NCBI GenBank assembly: GCA_001655205.1 | Contig: LPNZ01003549.1 | Coordinates: 1-64,000 of the forward strand | Direction: 5' to 3' | From: Lenisia limosa | Lineage: Eukaryota > Breviatea | DNA length: 64,000 nucleotides | Shown: piece by piece, positions 11,101 through 23,237 of the stretch | Layout: each line of letters starts with the position of its first letter | How positions within the stretch are numbered: the stretch's first letter is position 1 | The notes under the pieces: generated by a model | What the model was told of the DNA's origin: nothing | The model's database searches: none | The model's input: the letters and a program-made list of their open reading frames with translations, nothing else | Translations under genes and position numbers: made by a program

Positions 11101-13926
11101 CCACTTGGGGGTCGACTCACAACTACAAATGGTTCCAGAACTCGGTTTCTTCCTTTTTGGTGAAAAAGGGTGATGATCTGACTCTTCGTAGTTTGACAAA
11201 AGGACTCAAAATCAGTGCGTTTCTCCCTGTACCTAACATTCAGGTCAAATTCCATGGTTGAACGGAAGAGGATCTCGCTTTGACAGACGAAGTCAATCTC
11301 AGGAAGTCACAGAGCGATTTGTTTACTTCGTTTTCATAGGAGTAGTGGTTGGTGAACTTGTGAAAGTAACTGCAAAGGTACCAATGATCAGAGGCTACTT
11401 CTATGTAACTGAAAGCACGTCATATGGCAAGAAACTGTTCTATTATCCTCACTCAACATGGAGTCGCATTTTGGCAGCACACTCCCCTGTAAGCACCGAA
11501 GTCTTCCGCTCTGACCATTATAGTCTATGATGAGGCCCCTTGGTGCATCTAGCTTCAATTCCTCTCTCAAAGTCTGTCAAGCAAGGCTTCTTCCAAAGGT
11601 TCTGAGTTGTTCCCCAATTTTTTTTGGTTTCACTATTTGATTTAATAACATATATGTAGGTTGGACCAGGGACTCGTTTAGTGTTTCCAATGAGGGCCGA
11701 CCATCAAACTAGCAGCATTATCAAAAAAGCACTCCTGTAAGCTCTGCAAAAGCTCATCTCTAGGGTGTATCAGCAGAAAAACCCGGTCCGACTTGGTGCT
11801 ACTGTTCTTGGAATCCATCGACTCGCTTCTGTGATCCGAGCCCTGTCCATGGCTGTTGGAAGCAAGCCAGCTTGGAAGGACCGAAAGTCAGGTGATATTT
11901 CAAAAATCAATGAAAATCCGGGTGAGACTGAGGCAATTTGGCCTTTCCATGGAGCACCCCTGCCTAATGGCGATTGGAGTCCTTGCCTGCACGTCACCCT
12001 TGACGGTGTGGCCACTTCCTGCCAAGAGTGCGCTCAGATATGCGGGGTTGTTCCCTCCGAACCAATTCAAAAGTGTCAATTCAGCCCATCTCTCTATACA
12101 ATTGCCTCAACAGATTGTAAGAACAGGTTTCATCCTGACAAACAGCATCACAAGCATACGATCGCCTTCCGCATAAGACGTCTCATGACATTATCACAAC
12201 TGCATTACAATCTGAGTAAGGCTGAAGTGCTTGTGACTTTGAGATTTGGTTCAGAGATTGAAACCTTCCGGTCAACACAAATCTCAGCCTCAGCGGTTCG
12301 CTCAGTGGTTCGTCAAAAACCACGAGTCCAAGTTGCCTCAAAAGGTGTGCAAACTGCTTGTTTCTCACTGTTTAGATGGCAAAGCTTCTACTCTCAACAA
12401 CTTTGAAAGTAGGATAATTTTTGTCTAATTTTCAGATATTGTCATTCCGTACACTGGAATGTCAGTTCCAAGAGCGGACGTTTTGAGCGTCGGCCTGCAA
12501 ACTGTGAGCCAGCATGTGGTCAAGGTGCGTCAGCTGGTCTTGTGACACCATTTAGCTCAATAACAAGAAGTACATCCCAGTTGTTGGAATCCCACAGGGC
12601 TTCATGGCTTCCTCAGTTATCTTGTCACTTGCATATTCAAGACTCGACGTTCGGCTGCTAAACGCTGTCAAGAAGAGACTGTCGGACCAAAATGTAGGGA
12701 GCTTCTTAGGCTCACATCCAGGCACCACACCTCGAACTGGAACACCTCCCTGCAGCACTCAGCACTTTGGGCCAAATGTCAAAGTCTCAGAGGCGACATC
12801 TAATTAAAACGCCGCGAGTGTTGCCGTCTGGCGGGGTACTTTGGAATTCCGAAAGTGGTATCATGGCGGTGGCTAGAGTTGTTGACGACTTCCTTGTCAT
12901 CTCCAATCGGGTCAAGCCTGTTGTTACCTACCTCCAAGAGTTTAGTAAAGGTAAGGTAATTACTGCTTAAGGTTTAGATGATATGGAGTCCGGGTGTACA
13001 GCAAACCACAGTAAAACAAGGACCTCTCTGGACAGCCCAGTAAGGTGGTATCACACTGACATTGGAGGATGACACGATTGCCTGGGTTCCTTGGTGCTCA
13101 CTCCTTCTTGGAACATCTCTTGAAGTCCGCAATGACTTGTCGCGATTCACTGGGGATGCGCTGCTAAACTCTGTTACCGACATGAATGTCTCCCTTGCTA
13201 TGAACTTGTTAGGCGTGTTTTTGGCGTTATCCCACAGGCAACGGATTGTGTCTTACTCGTCTGTTCGGCTTTCGGAGTGTTTGCTGGACCCCAACATAAA
13301 CTCTCCCCTCACCATTGCAGTGAATGTGTTTCAGGTGGGATCTAGGTGATCTTTTGACCTCAACAGTCGGTGTCTGTGGGGTGGCTCAAAGGAAGCTTCT
13401 TGAAACAAGTTCTTAGCTACTCTCAAGACTCCCTACAAAGTACTGAGTAGCCTTGGTTGATGTTTTAGTTCTCCTTTCACAGTCCCTCACTTTGATAACA
13501 AGGCACATTTTTGAGACCTCTTCACCACCCTTTTCCAAGGACCAGATCAAATGGTGGGATAATGTTGTTTTTCTTATACTTAGGTTGGCCTTAAGGGGCA
13601 TGAGCTTTGCATTATCCAAAAGCACGGCCCTTAGACACATTATCCCGTACCTTTTCCTTCTCAATAGTTGTGGACTATCTCTGACGACAGAAGTAGGAGC
13701 TCGGATCCCTTATCATATAGCCACCTTAGGACCTTATCATATAGCCATCTTAGGACCTTGTCATAACCAGACCTTATCATATAGCCATCTTGGGAGGATC
13801 TGTTTCTCAAAGACGGGACTGCAGCACTTTGTGAAATGCCTGCCACCCAACGCCTCCTTCTGTTCTCCGTCTCCTCTAGGTTCTGTCACGAACTCGTTCA
13901 AATCTCCACATTGTAAATTGTGTTAG
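8172..13926 (+). CDS. TERT: telomerase reverse transcriptase
   Basis: Catalytic subunit of telomerase, which copies the telomerase RNA template onto chromosome ends. The RNA-binding domain is clear: CRLLFPPK splices to TTWGSTHNYKWFQNS and then RSLTKGLKISQIPWL, followed by the T motif IRGYFYVTESTSYGKKLFYY. RT motifs follow: RLGATVLGI, motif A around LHVTLDGVATS, motif B VVGIPQGFMASSVILSLAY, motif C ARVVDDFLVI (the YxDD-type Asp pair), motif D and motif E VPWCSLLL. The C-terminal extension ends at 13926. The N-terminus is less certain: the exon MYQALNAAYSRVINIFDFIE at 8172 fits the start of the TEN region, and a long Ser/Pro-rich linker lies near 10700-10990. Introns are very short; a 33 nt intron at 11345-11377 and a 28 nt intron at 12694-12721 both restore family alignment. 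The motif A residues after the Asp are unusual. Confidence 0.88.
8378..8455 (+). repeat. tandem repeat, three 27 bp units in a TERT intron
   Basis: Three copies of CAAATAAGACTCACTTCGAT plus AATGT follow a truncated R1-like segment (8340-8377). The middle copy differs by AAT for ACT. The array sits between the first two proposed TERT exons. Confidence 0.85.
13708..13795 (+). repeat. short tandem repeat near the TERT 3' end
   Basis: Degenerate copies of CCTTATCATATAGCCATCTT occur three times with one diverged copy between. The frame stays open through the array and would read as repeated PYHIA(T/I)LG, so it is either coding in the C-terminal extension or an in-frame intron. Confidence 0.75.
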
Positions 13927-14305
13927 ATACATTGGACGTAAGATTTTTAATTAAATAATATTGGAAAAAAAGAAGAAACCATTTTAGCGCTTGATATTAG
14001 GTAGAGACCTTGGCGTGAGGGACTGCGGGTAGTAGTACTGAGTTCGCGAGTTCGTTGGTATTGAACCTTGTAGTGCCAGGCCATGGACGTGTCTATTCAT
14101 GAGTACTTCAGTGTTGCTTACCGGTTGGTACTTCTGGGCGCGGTGAAAGGGTCCTTTTGTGCAAGGCTTGACTGTTTTCTTTTGGGAGTAGGTTCGGACA
14201 CTCGTGTTACCGGAATAGCAGCCTGACAATTACTCAAAGAATCAGAAAATACAACCCACAATCGGCTTCTTATGCAGAGATCTGATGGCGAAGAGTGGGG
14301 CTGGC

Positions 14306-14373
14306 NNNNNNNNNNNNNNNNNNNNNNNNNNNNNNNNNNNNNNNNNNNNNNNNNNNNNNNNNNNNNNNNNNNN
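14306..14373. other. assembly gap (N)
   Basis: 68 undetermined bases near the presumed 3' part of the WD40-protein gene. Confidence 1.
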
Positions 14374-14606
14374 TCCGTTCGTTTGGGGCTGGATTGACGC
14401 CCGCCTGGAGCAGTATGGCTGCCAAACTTCTCCCGTCACGGACCGCTGTGAAGGCCGCGACAGAGAGTCGCGGATGGAGGAACACAGTGGCAATGACTAG
14501 ACACATGAGATCATGAGGCGGCCTACCCGAAGGCGCATATCGAGGCGTGCGCGCAATAGCTCTACACACTACACCTGGCCTAGAAGATGACGTCATGTGC
14601 ACCGCC

Positions 14607-17512
14607 TTACTTAATATTGTTTGCACGGCACTGGTGAACAAGAGCAACCCCAGAAATATGGATCAACAAATCAGACCTATAGAATGAAAGCCGGACAAAA
14701 GACTCACGCTTGTATGGCGGCGTGGGCCAACTGTCTTCTGAACCACTGCATAGTTTCGTCCGTAATGGCTTGGCTCTTCTTGACTGGAGGCAGGCCTGAT
14801 TCGACAGCAAGACTCAGACGAACGACTGACAGGCCAGAGGGCCCCGAAATCTACTATAGTTAGGGCTTTGGTTGGGCCTACTCTTGGGAATCCCCTGTCG
14901 GTTGCTGGAACTTTGCCTTGACGAATGGCCTGACGCTTTTCTTCCATTGCGTCAGCCCTTTTCATGCATGACGGCTTCATTTCCTCCACCTCTAGGTCCT
15001 TTTCGTCCGAAGATGGGATGACGAGCGGAGTGAAAATGTCTGAAAACGATTCAACCTTGACAGGTGCATCCACTGATAAACCAGCGAGCTCGCCTAGCAC
15101 GTCAGCAACTTGGTTTTTCCTACTGAGGTCTGGGGAATGTGAGGGAGATACTGGAGGTGCGGAAGTATTCGGCGGAAGCTGTGGAGTGGATTTTATGAAA
15201 GTATCTGGAATATAGGGGACTACATTCGGAGAATCTAAATGGTGACATTAGACCCCACAGACAAATTACCCACCAAAAACAGGCCTTTTTGTTTTGGATG
15301 GTGATGAAGGCTCGACCATGAGAGAAGCGCCCTCTTGGCTCGGAGGCTGGGGGTTGGGCTGGCGGGGTGTTGTGATTTCAGGAAGGTTGGTGTGGATAGT
15401 TTGAGGGAGGGTAACTGGAGTGACATCATCTTGCGTGGAAGAATTGGTAGGATAGAGTGAGGCAGTGTGTTTGGCTATCAACTCCGCTTCGGTAACCTAG
15501 AATGTCAAAAGCAAATGGGTCTCACCGCGCGCGGCGTCCAGATCGTGAAGGACAGCACCAGAAGACGTGTTCGAGTTGCGGCGAGTAGCCCAACAGTCAC
15601 GCCACCGGGCATGCTTGAACTGCTCTCTCGCTCCTTATCGCCAGGTAAGGGGAACAAGTGAAGTGATTGCACGGGTTCAGGAACATTGACTTGGTCTGGA
15701 ACATGAGGCTGCCCAAATGTGTGAGAACTTACAGACAAGGTCGCTACTTATGACGTCCCATACCCTGATAGTGGAATCCTCCCCGGCTGTGGCTAAAACA
15801 GCCTAAAGGTCAGACATTGAAATGGCGTAACTTAACATCGTCTACCCTACAAACATCAGCGTTGTTATTAGCCGTAAGAAACGCTACGGCGTTGACTGGT
15901 CCGTCATGTTGCAAAGTGGCAATGAGGTGCGGTGTCTTTTTTAAAGCGTCCACGGGGCTCTCAGTATTTTGTACAATTTGAGATCGTATTGTGTCAGGAA
16001 GAGACATCAATGTTGCTGCGTCCCTTAGAAGCGTAAAACTGTCAATCCATAAGTACCAAACCATATTTTAGCAGATCCATCTTCACTAGCTGTAGCCACA
16101 TAATGCGAAGTCAGAATACTGATCCCAGTGACGGCACCATTATGAGAGAACTCTTTTGTTGCCCTAAACAGTAACATACAATTAGCCTTACAGAAAGCTG
16201 TCAGATAGCGAACTGAACACTTCAAATCTGATCAGTCAGAGAGAGGAAATGAACCAATCATATTCAGTAGAAAACCCAACAATGTAATATATTGCAGTCA
16301 CAATGTTGGTGATCAGACCACCAACCTGAAAGGGTTGACGAAAGAGACTTTTCCATTTGATAAACCGCCAACCAAGAGCCAGTGTGAAACCAAAGGAAGA
16401 GGAGGCTACAGAATAACTAGCCAAAGCAACTCACCATTTGGGGCTTTTTCTTTGGACCATTAATGGCTAAATCTGTCAGATCATAAGCCCCAATGTTTGA
16501 ACCAACCTTTACGAGGACTATAGGTTTGTTTGGCAGAAAAAATATCAGATTTGGTGGATACTAAATGTTTATTGTGACGCAAATGAGTACAGTAACCATG
16601 GCAGATATGGTAAATATAAAACAATTAGGGCTTCACTCCGGTACGAAAAAGATCAGGAAGCTATCGAAATATATCGAGAATTTATCGAAAAATTCAGTCA
16701 TTTTCTGGATCGGAGTGAAGCCCTCTAACAACAATGTAAGTATTCAAGAAAAATAATCACAAAATAGTAGCCCACTTGAAGCAAATGTGGGAGATCCAAC
16801 TACTGAAGCCGAGAAATCTGGAGGGTTAAGTATGTACGATTTTGTGGAGGGATGAAGTGGCACAGCATACTGGAGTAGTTGGTGGATGCAAGTGATCGAA
16901 CCGCTGAAGACAATGTCACAACATGGGGTGAGGCTAAGCAAGCCATTTTGACATTCCAAAGCATGGTCAGTCCATCAGCGGAACCAGTACTTAGATACTT
17001 ACAGTCGGGACTGAAGGTCATTGAAAAGATCGGCGACTGGTGCTTTCTCAATATTCTAAGCATGTCATATTTCTTTCTTGGCTTTTTGCATCACAAAACG
17101 CCAACAGACCCATGACAAGTTCTCTCAGTCAGGTTCCACAAGAGGACTCGACCACTTGCATCGCCACTTGCTAAAAACTGCGCATTGCTGCTGATGGCAA
17201 GACAAGTAATCCCAGCCTTATGCAGACGTGATGTAGACCTTCCCAACTACGTGTCACTAAAACAACCAATCGCCTTACCTGTCCAACGTATTCCAACCCA
17301 TCGGCAGCGGAACGCCACAGAAACACCACCATACCATTACCCGCTGCAACCACTCTAAATAATGTCAAATGCAATGCCTCCTTTGCCAATAAACCCAACT
17401 CCGCCTACCCCAAGGCCGAGCACGTATGGAAGAGGTTGACATCCACTTCGATGCTCTTATACAGTTTTCCAACAACAAGGTGCCTTCGTGGTGCACGCGA
17501 CACGTCACCCAT
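14607..17512 (-). CDS. WD40-repeat protein with a long Ser/Pro-rich tail
   Basis: The start ATG at 17512 opens MGDVSRAPRRHLVVGKLYKS. In-phase exons then give successive beta-propeller blades: VVAAGNGMVVFLW, CLAISSNAQFLASGDASGRV then LLWN, SPIFSMTFSPDCKYLSTGSA then DGLTMLWN, GISILTSHYVATASEDGSAK then IW, and ATAGEDSTIRVWDV. Downstream exons encode a proline/serine-rich tail (for example VTLPQTIHTNLPEITTP) and an acidic helical part with DVLGELAGLS and MQWFRRQLAHAAIQA. WD40 propellers are protein-interaction platforms; the exact orthologue is not recognised. One large intron (about 16505-16770) contains an inverted-repeat element. The 3' end is uncertain because of the gap at 14306; whether the tail belongs to the same gene rests on continuity only. 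It is convergent with TERT. Confidence 0.7.
16627..16724. mobile_element. inverted-repeat element IR-1 (MITE-like), copy 1
   Basis: A 98 bp element bounded by AGGGCTTCACTCCG and its exact reverse complement, with imperfect pairing continuing inward around a TATCGA-rich centre. It lies inside an intron of the WD40 gene. The left flank reads TTAGGG and the right flank CCCTCTAA. Copies 2 and 3 are at 56835-56910 and 62548-62646. It has no coding capacity. Confidence 0.85.
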
Positions 17513-17639
17513 CTAACAAGTCAGAATAAGAGCCCGCCCACCGTTCACCGTACCCAACCTATACCTCAAGAAAGACACAGAAAGGCGTGGGAAATGGCTG
17601 TAATTTACATTATATCGTTATATCTGCGTTATTTATAAT

Positions 17640-18340
17640 ACAGCAGTGTGGACTGAACAATGTCAAATAGGGGCACACCGGGAGAAGGTGAGATGTTGTT
17701 GTTGAGATGGGGGATTGGGTTGAGATCCGGTTGAGAGAGACTGCAGAGAGATGTTGAAGGTTAAAGGTGCTGTTTTAAATGAAGAGGAGCACTGGAAGAG
17801 TGGGAAGGAGGCCCGGAGGGAGGGCGTATTGGCTCGACCGCGGCTGGTCCGAAGATTCTGGCCCCAAATGAAGTAATCTATCTGTGGCTGGTCTCACACC
17901 TGGTCCGAAGATTCAAATGAAGTAATCTATCTGTGGCTGGTCTCACACCCTCAGTCCGTTCCATTATTATCCGTACTCCCTCCATTATTATGAAAACACT
18001 CCAAAAAACAGTGACTTGCAGCAAATTCATGTGCAATCACAGAGACAATGCAGCAACAACCGATATCAATACATAAATAAAACCTCAATACAATTCTTGT
18101 AACAACAAAGAACCTTGTCTTAATTTACAACCTTTGGCCTCTGACAAGCCTCATGGCCCATGAAACCTACAACATAAAACCTGACCAGAGCGTTCCTCCT
18201 ACCTATCCCTGGGCTCGCCAAGACTGCAGCCTTGACCCTCTTTGCGTTGACTTGTCACTTGGCATCGGGAACGCGTCATTGAGATTCGAGAGAGACTCTT
18301 GAGGCCTGGACGATTACAGCTGTAGAAATGGTGCTTGTGG
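17640..18340. other. intergenic stretch with a direct repeat
   Basis: No exon chain is visible. The stretch contains a two-copy direct repeat at 17845-17950 (TGGTCCGAAGATTC ... AATGAAGTAATCTATCTG then TGGCTGGTCTCACACC; the first copy has an extra TGGCCCC). It separates the 5' end of the WD40 gene from the 3' end of the next minus-strand gene. Confidence 0.65.
17845..17950 (+). repeat. direct tandem duplication, ~50 bp unit
   Basis: Two adjacent copies share GGTCCGAAGATTC, AATGAAGTAATCTATCTG and GGCTGGTCTCACAC. Copy 1 differs by a short insertion. It looks like a recent local duplication. Confidence 0.9.
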
Positions 18341-21065
18341 CTATTGTGACAGAGTTTGAAGAAGATTGAAGCCCGATGCATACTGGGAACTATTCCTGAT
18401 GTGAGAGTTCGACTGGTGAGATAGGTGTTGGTTCGTACTCTGAGCATAAGGCATCCACGGCTGCGGCTGCATATGGGGCTGAAGCTTGAGTGGAAAACAA
18501 AAAAACAAACAACAAATATAGAGAAGCATTTAATGAAATGAAGGTGTGCTACCAACCTCATAGCTTGGATAGGCCATCGGTACAACCTGGTAACCCATTG
18601 GAGGATATTGAACGTTCATATGAGGGTTGTAGTACATTGGGTTACCCTGTGACACGTTCTGTGAATGTTGCTACGAAGATGAGGGGAATAAAGAGAAACT
18701 AACCAGTCGCCTATCATAGAAGCTCTGGACCTCAGGCCTCATATTATTCTGCTTGGTGAACGGGGCAATTAAGAAACATATTTTGGTAAGAAAACAAATA
18801 AAAACGAAGCTCACCTTGACATGCTGATGAGACTGGTGATGCATCTGTTCTGGCTGCGGGGGCACGGAGTGCACAGTTTGCTGGGGGATAAAAGGCAAAT
18901 CGTACCTTACTGGTCTGAAATGGGACTTATTCGGAGGGGGTGAGACAGGGGATGGAATATGGTCGGATGCTGGAATATAGGCCTCATCTGGGGGGATCAA
19001 TAAACAAGGAAGGTCTTACCATGATGAGCAGAGAACAAGGCAGTCTGCTCTTTAGGGAAGAGGCTGTCGCGCTCCTTCGGGAAGAAGGGAGCAGAGCTGG
19101 CGCTGAAGAGCTCTGACGAAGCCTTGTCATAGGCCGTGGTGGTCTTCTTATCCTCAAATACCGGCTTGGAGGGGGGCTGGATGACAGCGGTGTACACCGA
19201 GGCTGTCGGGGTCGGAAGCGGTGATGGCGTGGCTTCCGGTGTCTCCTGTGAGTTTTCAATTAGGGGCTCATGTCTATATTATACAGGAGCAAAAATAATG
19301 CAACGCCCAAAGACCTGTGTTGAGTCATCAAACGCTTCAGTTGGGTCCACAGAAAGGGACACTTCATCGTCGTCATTGAGACCCAAGTCAGCCACAAGTG
19401 CAGCTACCTCCTGATCATCGTTGATGGACGTTTCCAATAAACTGCCTCCTAAAATGTTAGAACATTAGGATAACAGACCGTGAGCTATTCTGTCGAGATG
19501 GGCCTGCTCCTCCGCTGCCTCCTTCTCGTCATTGACTCTTTGCTCCTCTTCTTTACAGCGCTCGGCCTCAGCCTCTTTGTTAGCCTTCCTCAACTGCCTC
19601 TCTTCTTCTTCCTGGATTCGCGCCTCTTCCTCCAATTTCGCCAACTCTGCTTCCCGTGCAAAACGGTCCGCAATATTCTTATCGTTTTGCTCCAGTTCCT
19701 TTCGCTTTTGCTCCCGTTCATCATTTTCTTGCCGGAGCTAGACTGTGAAAATAGCCTGATTAAAAAGTTAAGCAAAATGAGCATATCAGCGTATCAACAG
19801 AATGCCACACATGTCATGCATATGGATGCAAATGGTGACATGAGGTCATCTAAGGCTAACTGGTAGAATAAAGACAGTAGTCTAATATCTATTTTCATCA
19901 CCCCTTTTTCTTCATATCCTCAAGGAGGGTAATTGACCCCTCACCATTGCCAAACGAACAACATTTTTCTGTTGTTGAACTAATTTTTGTGTTGATAATT
20001 CACGCTTTCTTTGACGCTCCTGTGGAGTATAGTAAGACGAAGGGGGGCGGGGTGGGGGGGGCTTACCAAATCTTCAGAAGATTGTGTGGTCTCTTCTGGG
20101 TCAGCAACCACAGTGGATGCGATAACCTGAGAAGTGACTTGACAAAAACTTAGCCCTACTGGTTTGGCTGGTGACAAGGCTGTCTTTTTTGAAGTGGATG
20201 GGTTGAGGAAAGAGAATTTTTCGCTTTGCGGTTTGATGGCAGCTGGCTTGTCGCTCTTGGCCATGCTAAGTCTGAAAAGGTCACCAACATTACCAGCTAA
20301 ACGAACCTGAGAGTTTCACCAAGGCTTAATGAGGGAGTTGTTGCAGGGAGGTTTGGCTTTGGGGCGGGATATGAAGGTACAGTGGACGATGTTGATGTGG
20401 CAGGTTTGGGCTTAGTAAGGACGGTCATTGTTGTGGGCTTTGCTTTAGTAAGAGGCTTTTTTTCAGATGAACTAGTTTTCCAATTGGAGGACCCTCGGCT
20501 ATGACTCTTATAAGCTCCAGTCGAGGTCAAGGGTTTCGCATCGTCGCCAGACTTCAACAAACTACTTAATGACCTTCCTTTGTTTCCCAAAGAAGGGAAA
20601 CTTGCTTCTGAATTCAGTATAGACGGCTGGAACAATTAAAAACAAACTTTTAAGAAAACAAAGCTTCTTTCTCACCCATACCTTCATATTCTTGCTGACA
20701 TTTGAGCCTAAGATGTTAGGATTGAATAACAAGGACCCAAAAGAATTGGTGAACGTTCCAGATATCACACTTCTCACCTCCCAGCTTGAAAGATTCAGTA
20801 TTACGTCTTTTATCAGATCCAAAGGGGTCTTGGGAGTCACTAGGCTTGGAAGAGAAAAGGTTGATTCGCTCTCTTCTTGAAGGATTTTGACGGAAAATAT
20901 CATCATCTTCACCATTCTCACGGTACCACTCTTCCTTAGCTTGGTCCATATTGTCATTATCTAAGAGATTTCATTTAGTGAAACAAAAAAAATTCTAAAA
21001 ACTAATCACCCTCACTTACTATGGTTTCTTTCAATTTGTCCCCATCTCCTGACATCGCCAGACAT
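18341..21065 (-). CDS. intrinsically disordered protein with a central coiled coil
   Basis: The start ATG at 21065 gives MSGDVRRWGQIERNH, then after an intron an acidic segment with MDQAKEEWYRENGEDDDIFR. Further exons encode Ser/Lys/Pro-rich low-complexity sequence with NSEASFPSLGNKG and KPTTMTVLTKPKPATSTSS. A strongly charged coiled coil near 19500-19740 carries LAKLEEEARIQEEEERQLRK, and an acidic patch has ALVADLGLNDDDE. The C-terminal third is rich in Pro, Gln, His, Tyr and Met (MYYNPHMNVQYPPMGYQ, LQPHMQPQPWMPYAQ). No folded domain is seen. The composition is common in RNA-granule or endocytic adaptor proteins, but that is only a hint. It is divergent from the sirtuin locus. Confidence 0.6.
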
Positions 21066-21288
21066 TTTGAACCGTAAAAGGGTCTGTTACTAAGACTTTA
21101 AGTTGACTATTGCTTTTGATTTAGCTGCTAAACTGTGAATCTTTGAATTATAACTTTACACAACCAACTCAACAACTCAAACTGCTCAACAACTGCCAAA
21201 TAACTGCTCAAACATGGCTCAAACAAAAATTGTGTTAAGAGAGATCTTCACGATCACATCGAAAGTTGCCCGTGGTGGCCACGCCTCC

Positions 21289-21398
21289 NNNNNNNNNNNN
21301 NNNNNNNNNNNNNNNNNNNNNNNNNNNNNNNNNNNNNNNNNNNNNNNNNNNNNNNNNNNNNNNNNNNNNNNNNNNNNNNNNNNNNNNNNNNNNNNNNN
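21289..21398. other. assembly gap (N)
   Basis: 110 undetermined bases between the divergent disordered-protein gene and the sirtuin gene. A short open frame from 21214 (MAQTKIVLREIF...) runs into it and could be a sirtuin 5' exon, but this cannot be shown. Confidence 1.
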
Positions 21399-21652
21399 AA
21401 GGTAAAATAATAAAACAACCTTGAAGCTCAACCAGCACCACACTAGCCGGTACATACATAAATTGCGGGCAAACAAACACTTGTATCCACCTTGTATCCC
21501 TCTCTTCCGATCCAAGTATGCCAACACCTTCGCCTACATTAGCCGGCAAACAGGCAAAACAACTTTTTAGTATGTTTAAAAGTACCATTTTTATTTGAAT
21601 GAGACTGGATGTGCAGTGGTATTCAATTTTAATATTGTTTCGTTTGCTCTAG

Positions 21653-23187
21653 TCACACCTCAGAGCAGGCAGCCGCCGCCATCAGCCGAGCAGAGGCACT
21701 CCTTATCACAACTGGAGCTGGAATGGGAGTTGATTCAGGACTGGTTTGTTAAACACATTTGATTAATGTTCTAGCCAGACTTTCGAGGCAAGGAAGGATT
21801 TTGGAATGCTTATCCTCCCATCAAAGAGGTGGGTGCTTGTCTCTCTTTTTAGTTATTTTGGATGTAAAGTCAATCATTTGTTAATTTCAGAGAGTTAATG
21901 ATCGCTAGGGATCCCAATATAGAGTAGCGATGGTTAATTTTTAAGAATAGAAACAAAAGTAAACATATTTCAGGCTCAATGACCCTCCCCGCCCATCATT
22001 TAGCTGGCAAATCATTTGTTTTAGAAGGGCTTATCTTTTCCTGAAGTGTCAACACCACATTGGTTCAAAGATGACCCAGAATTTGCATGGGTACGTCTAG
22101 TTATCCTCTCATCTGGCCCAGGGTTTCTTTGGTCACCGAATGAATCTCTACAACAAAACCACTCCACACAAAGTAGGCCGGGGGTGTAAACCCAAAATGG
22201 GTGTTATTTTGGTTGACTTATTCAAGGGACACGATATCATTTTGAAATGGGCTAAGGAAAAGGAGAGTAAAAGAGGTTGGTTTGATAGCATTGGATGTCT
22301 CTGATGAATCTAATAGGATGCTTTTTCTTTACTTCTAATGTGGACGGGCAGCTTATCAAAGCGGGTGTTAATGAACAGAAAATTGTGGAGTGTCATGGTA
22401 AGTAAAATATTTAAACCATTATATGATAGGATCTTTGAGAAATCTTCAATGTTGTAATGATTGCAAATCAAAGCTGTGGTCTTCAGAAGATATCAAAGTA
22501 TGTCATTCTTGTCTTTGTTACATTGGAGGTTGAGGTGGATGAGAACTTCAAGGCAGTAGGAAAGTTACCTGAATGCCCCTCTTGTCACGATCTGGCAAGG
22601 CCAAACGTACTCATGTTTGGTGACTATAAATGGAATGGAGAAGTGGGATGGGCACACTGGAGGAAAATGCATTTGCCCGCCTTTTACGTCAGAACTTATT
22701 TTTACCACTATTATACTTTTTTACCATAGTACTGTATTGTATTTAAAAACAATTAGAATCATTAGTTCGTAATATGATGACGATAATATGTATGTAAAAT
22801 GCTTGAACAATGATGTAATGCCGCATTTGGCCAGAGTTTACCCATTAGGAAACTATGCAACAAGAAACCCGATACAAACGTTGGTTTTCAGCCCTTGGAC
22901 ATGAGATCAAACTCGCAGTCATTGAGATTGGAGCTGGTAACGGTAGGAAATCAACTCTTCTTGTGTGACCTTTGAGCTGTACCAACTGTGCGAGCGCAAT
23001 CAGAAATTGTGTGTTCCGCGGTGGAGCGAATGGGTGGAGATGCAACCCTGATCCGAATTAATATCCATGACTCCGAAAGTAAGTCGGTTAGTCTTTTGAT
23101 GCTTCAGTTCCTGAAAGTGCGAGTTACTCTAAAATCAGCCTTGGTATGAGTGGTCTTGAAGCGCTAGAAGCCATCGCCAAATACTAA
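21653..23187 (+). CDS. SIR2-family NAD+-dependent protein deacylase (sirtuin), 5' end uncertain
   Basis: Sirtuins remove acyl groups from lysine using NAD+. In-phase exons give ALLITTGAGMGVDSGL joined to PDFRGKEGFWNAY (NAD-binding GAG and DFRG motifs), WFKDDPEFAW joined to GFFGHRMNLYNKTTPHK, FTSNVDGQLIKAGV (TSNVD motif) and VECHG with the catalytic His. A zinc site follows: LQCCNDCKSKLW supplies one Cys pair and PECPSCHDLARPNVLMFGD the other. The late exons encode ALGHEIKLAVIEIGAG, TVPTVRAQSEIV and RINIHDSE, ending EALEAIAKY and TAA at 23187. The WGFFGHR-type insert resembles sirtuins shared by bacteria and protists. The first exon is not resolved: the reading phase at 21653 requires an upstream exon that may lie near or in the gap. 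Its stop is only about 50 bp from the CHD1L stop on the other strand. Confidence 0.9.
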
Positions 23188-23237
23188 ATACTGGTTATTT
23201 CATAAATACATTAAGAAAACAAAAAATTAGACCATAT

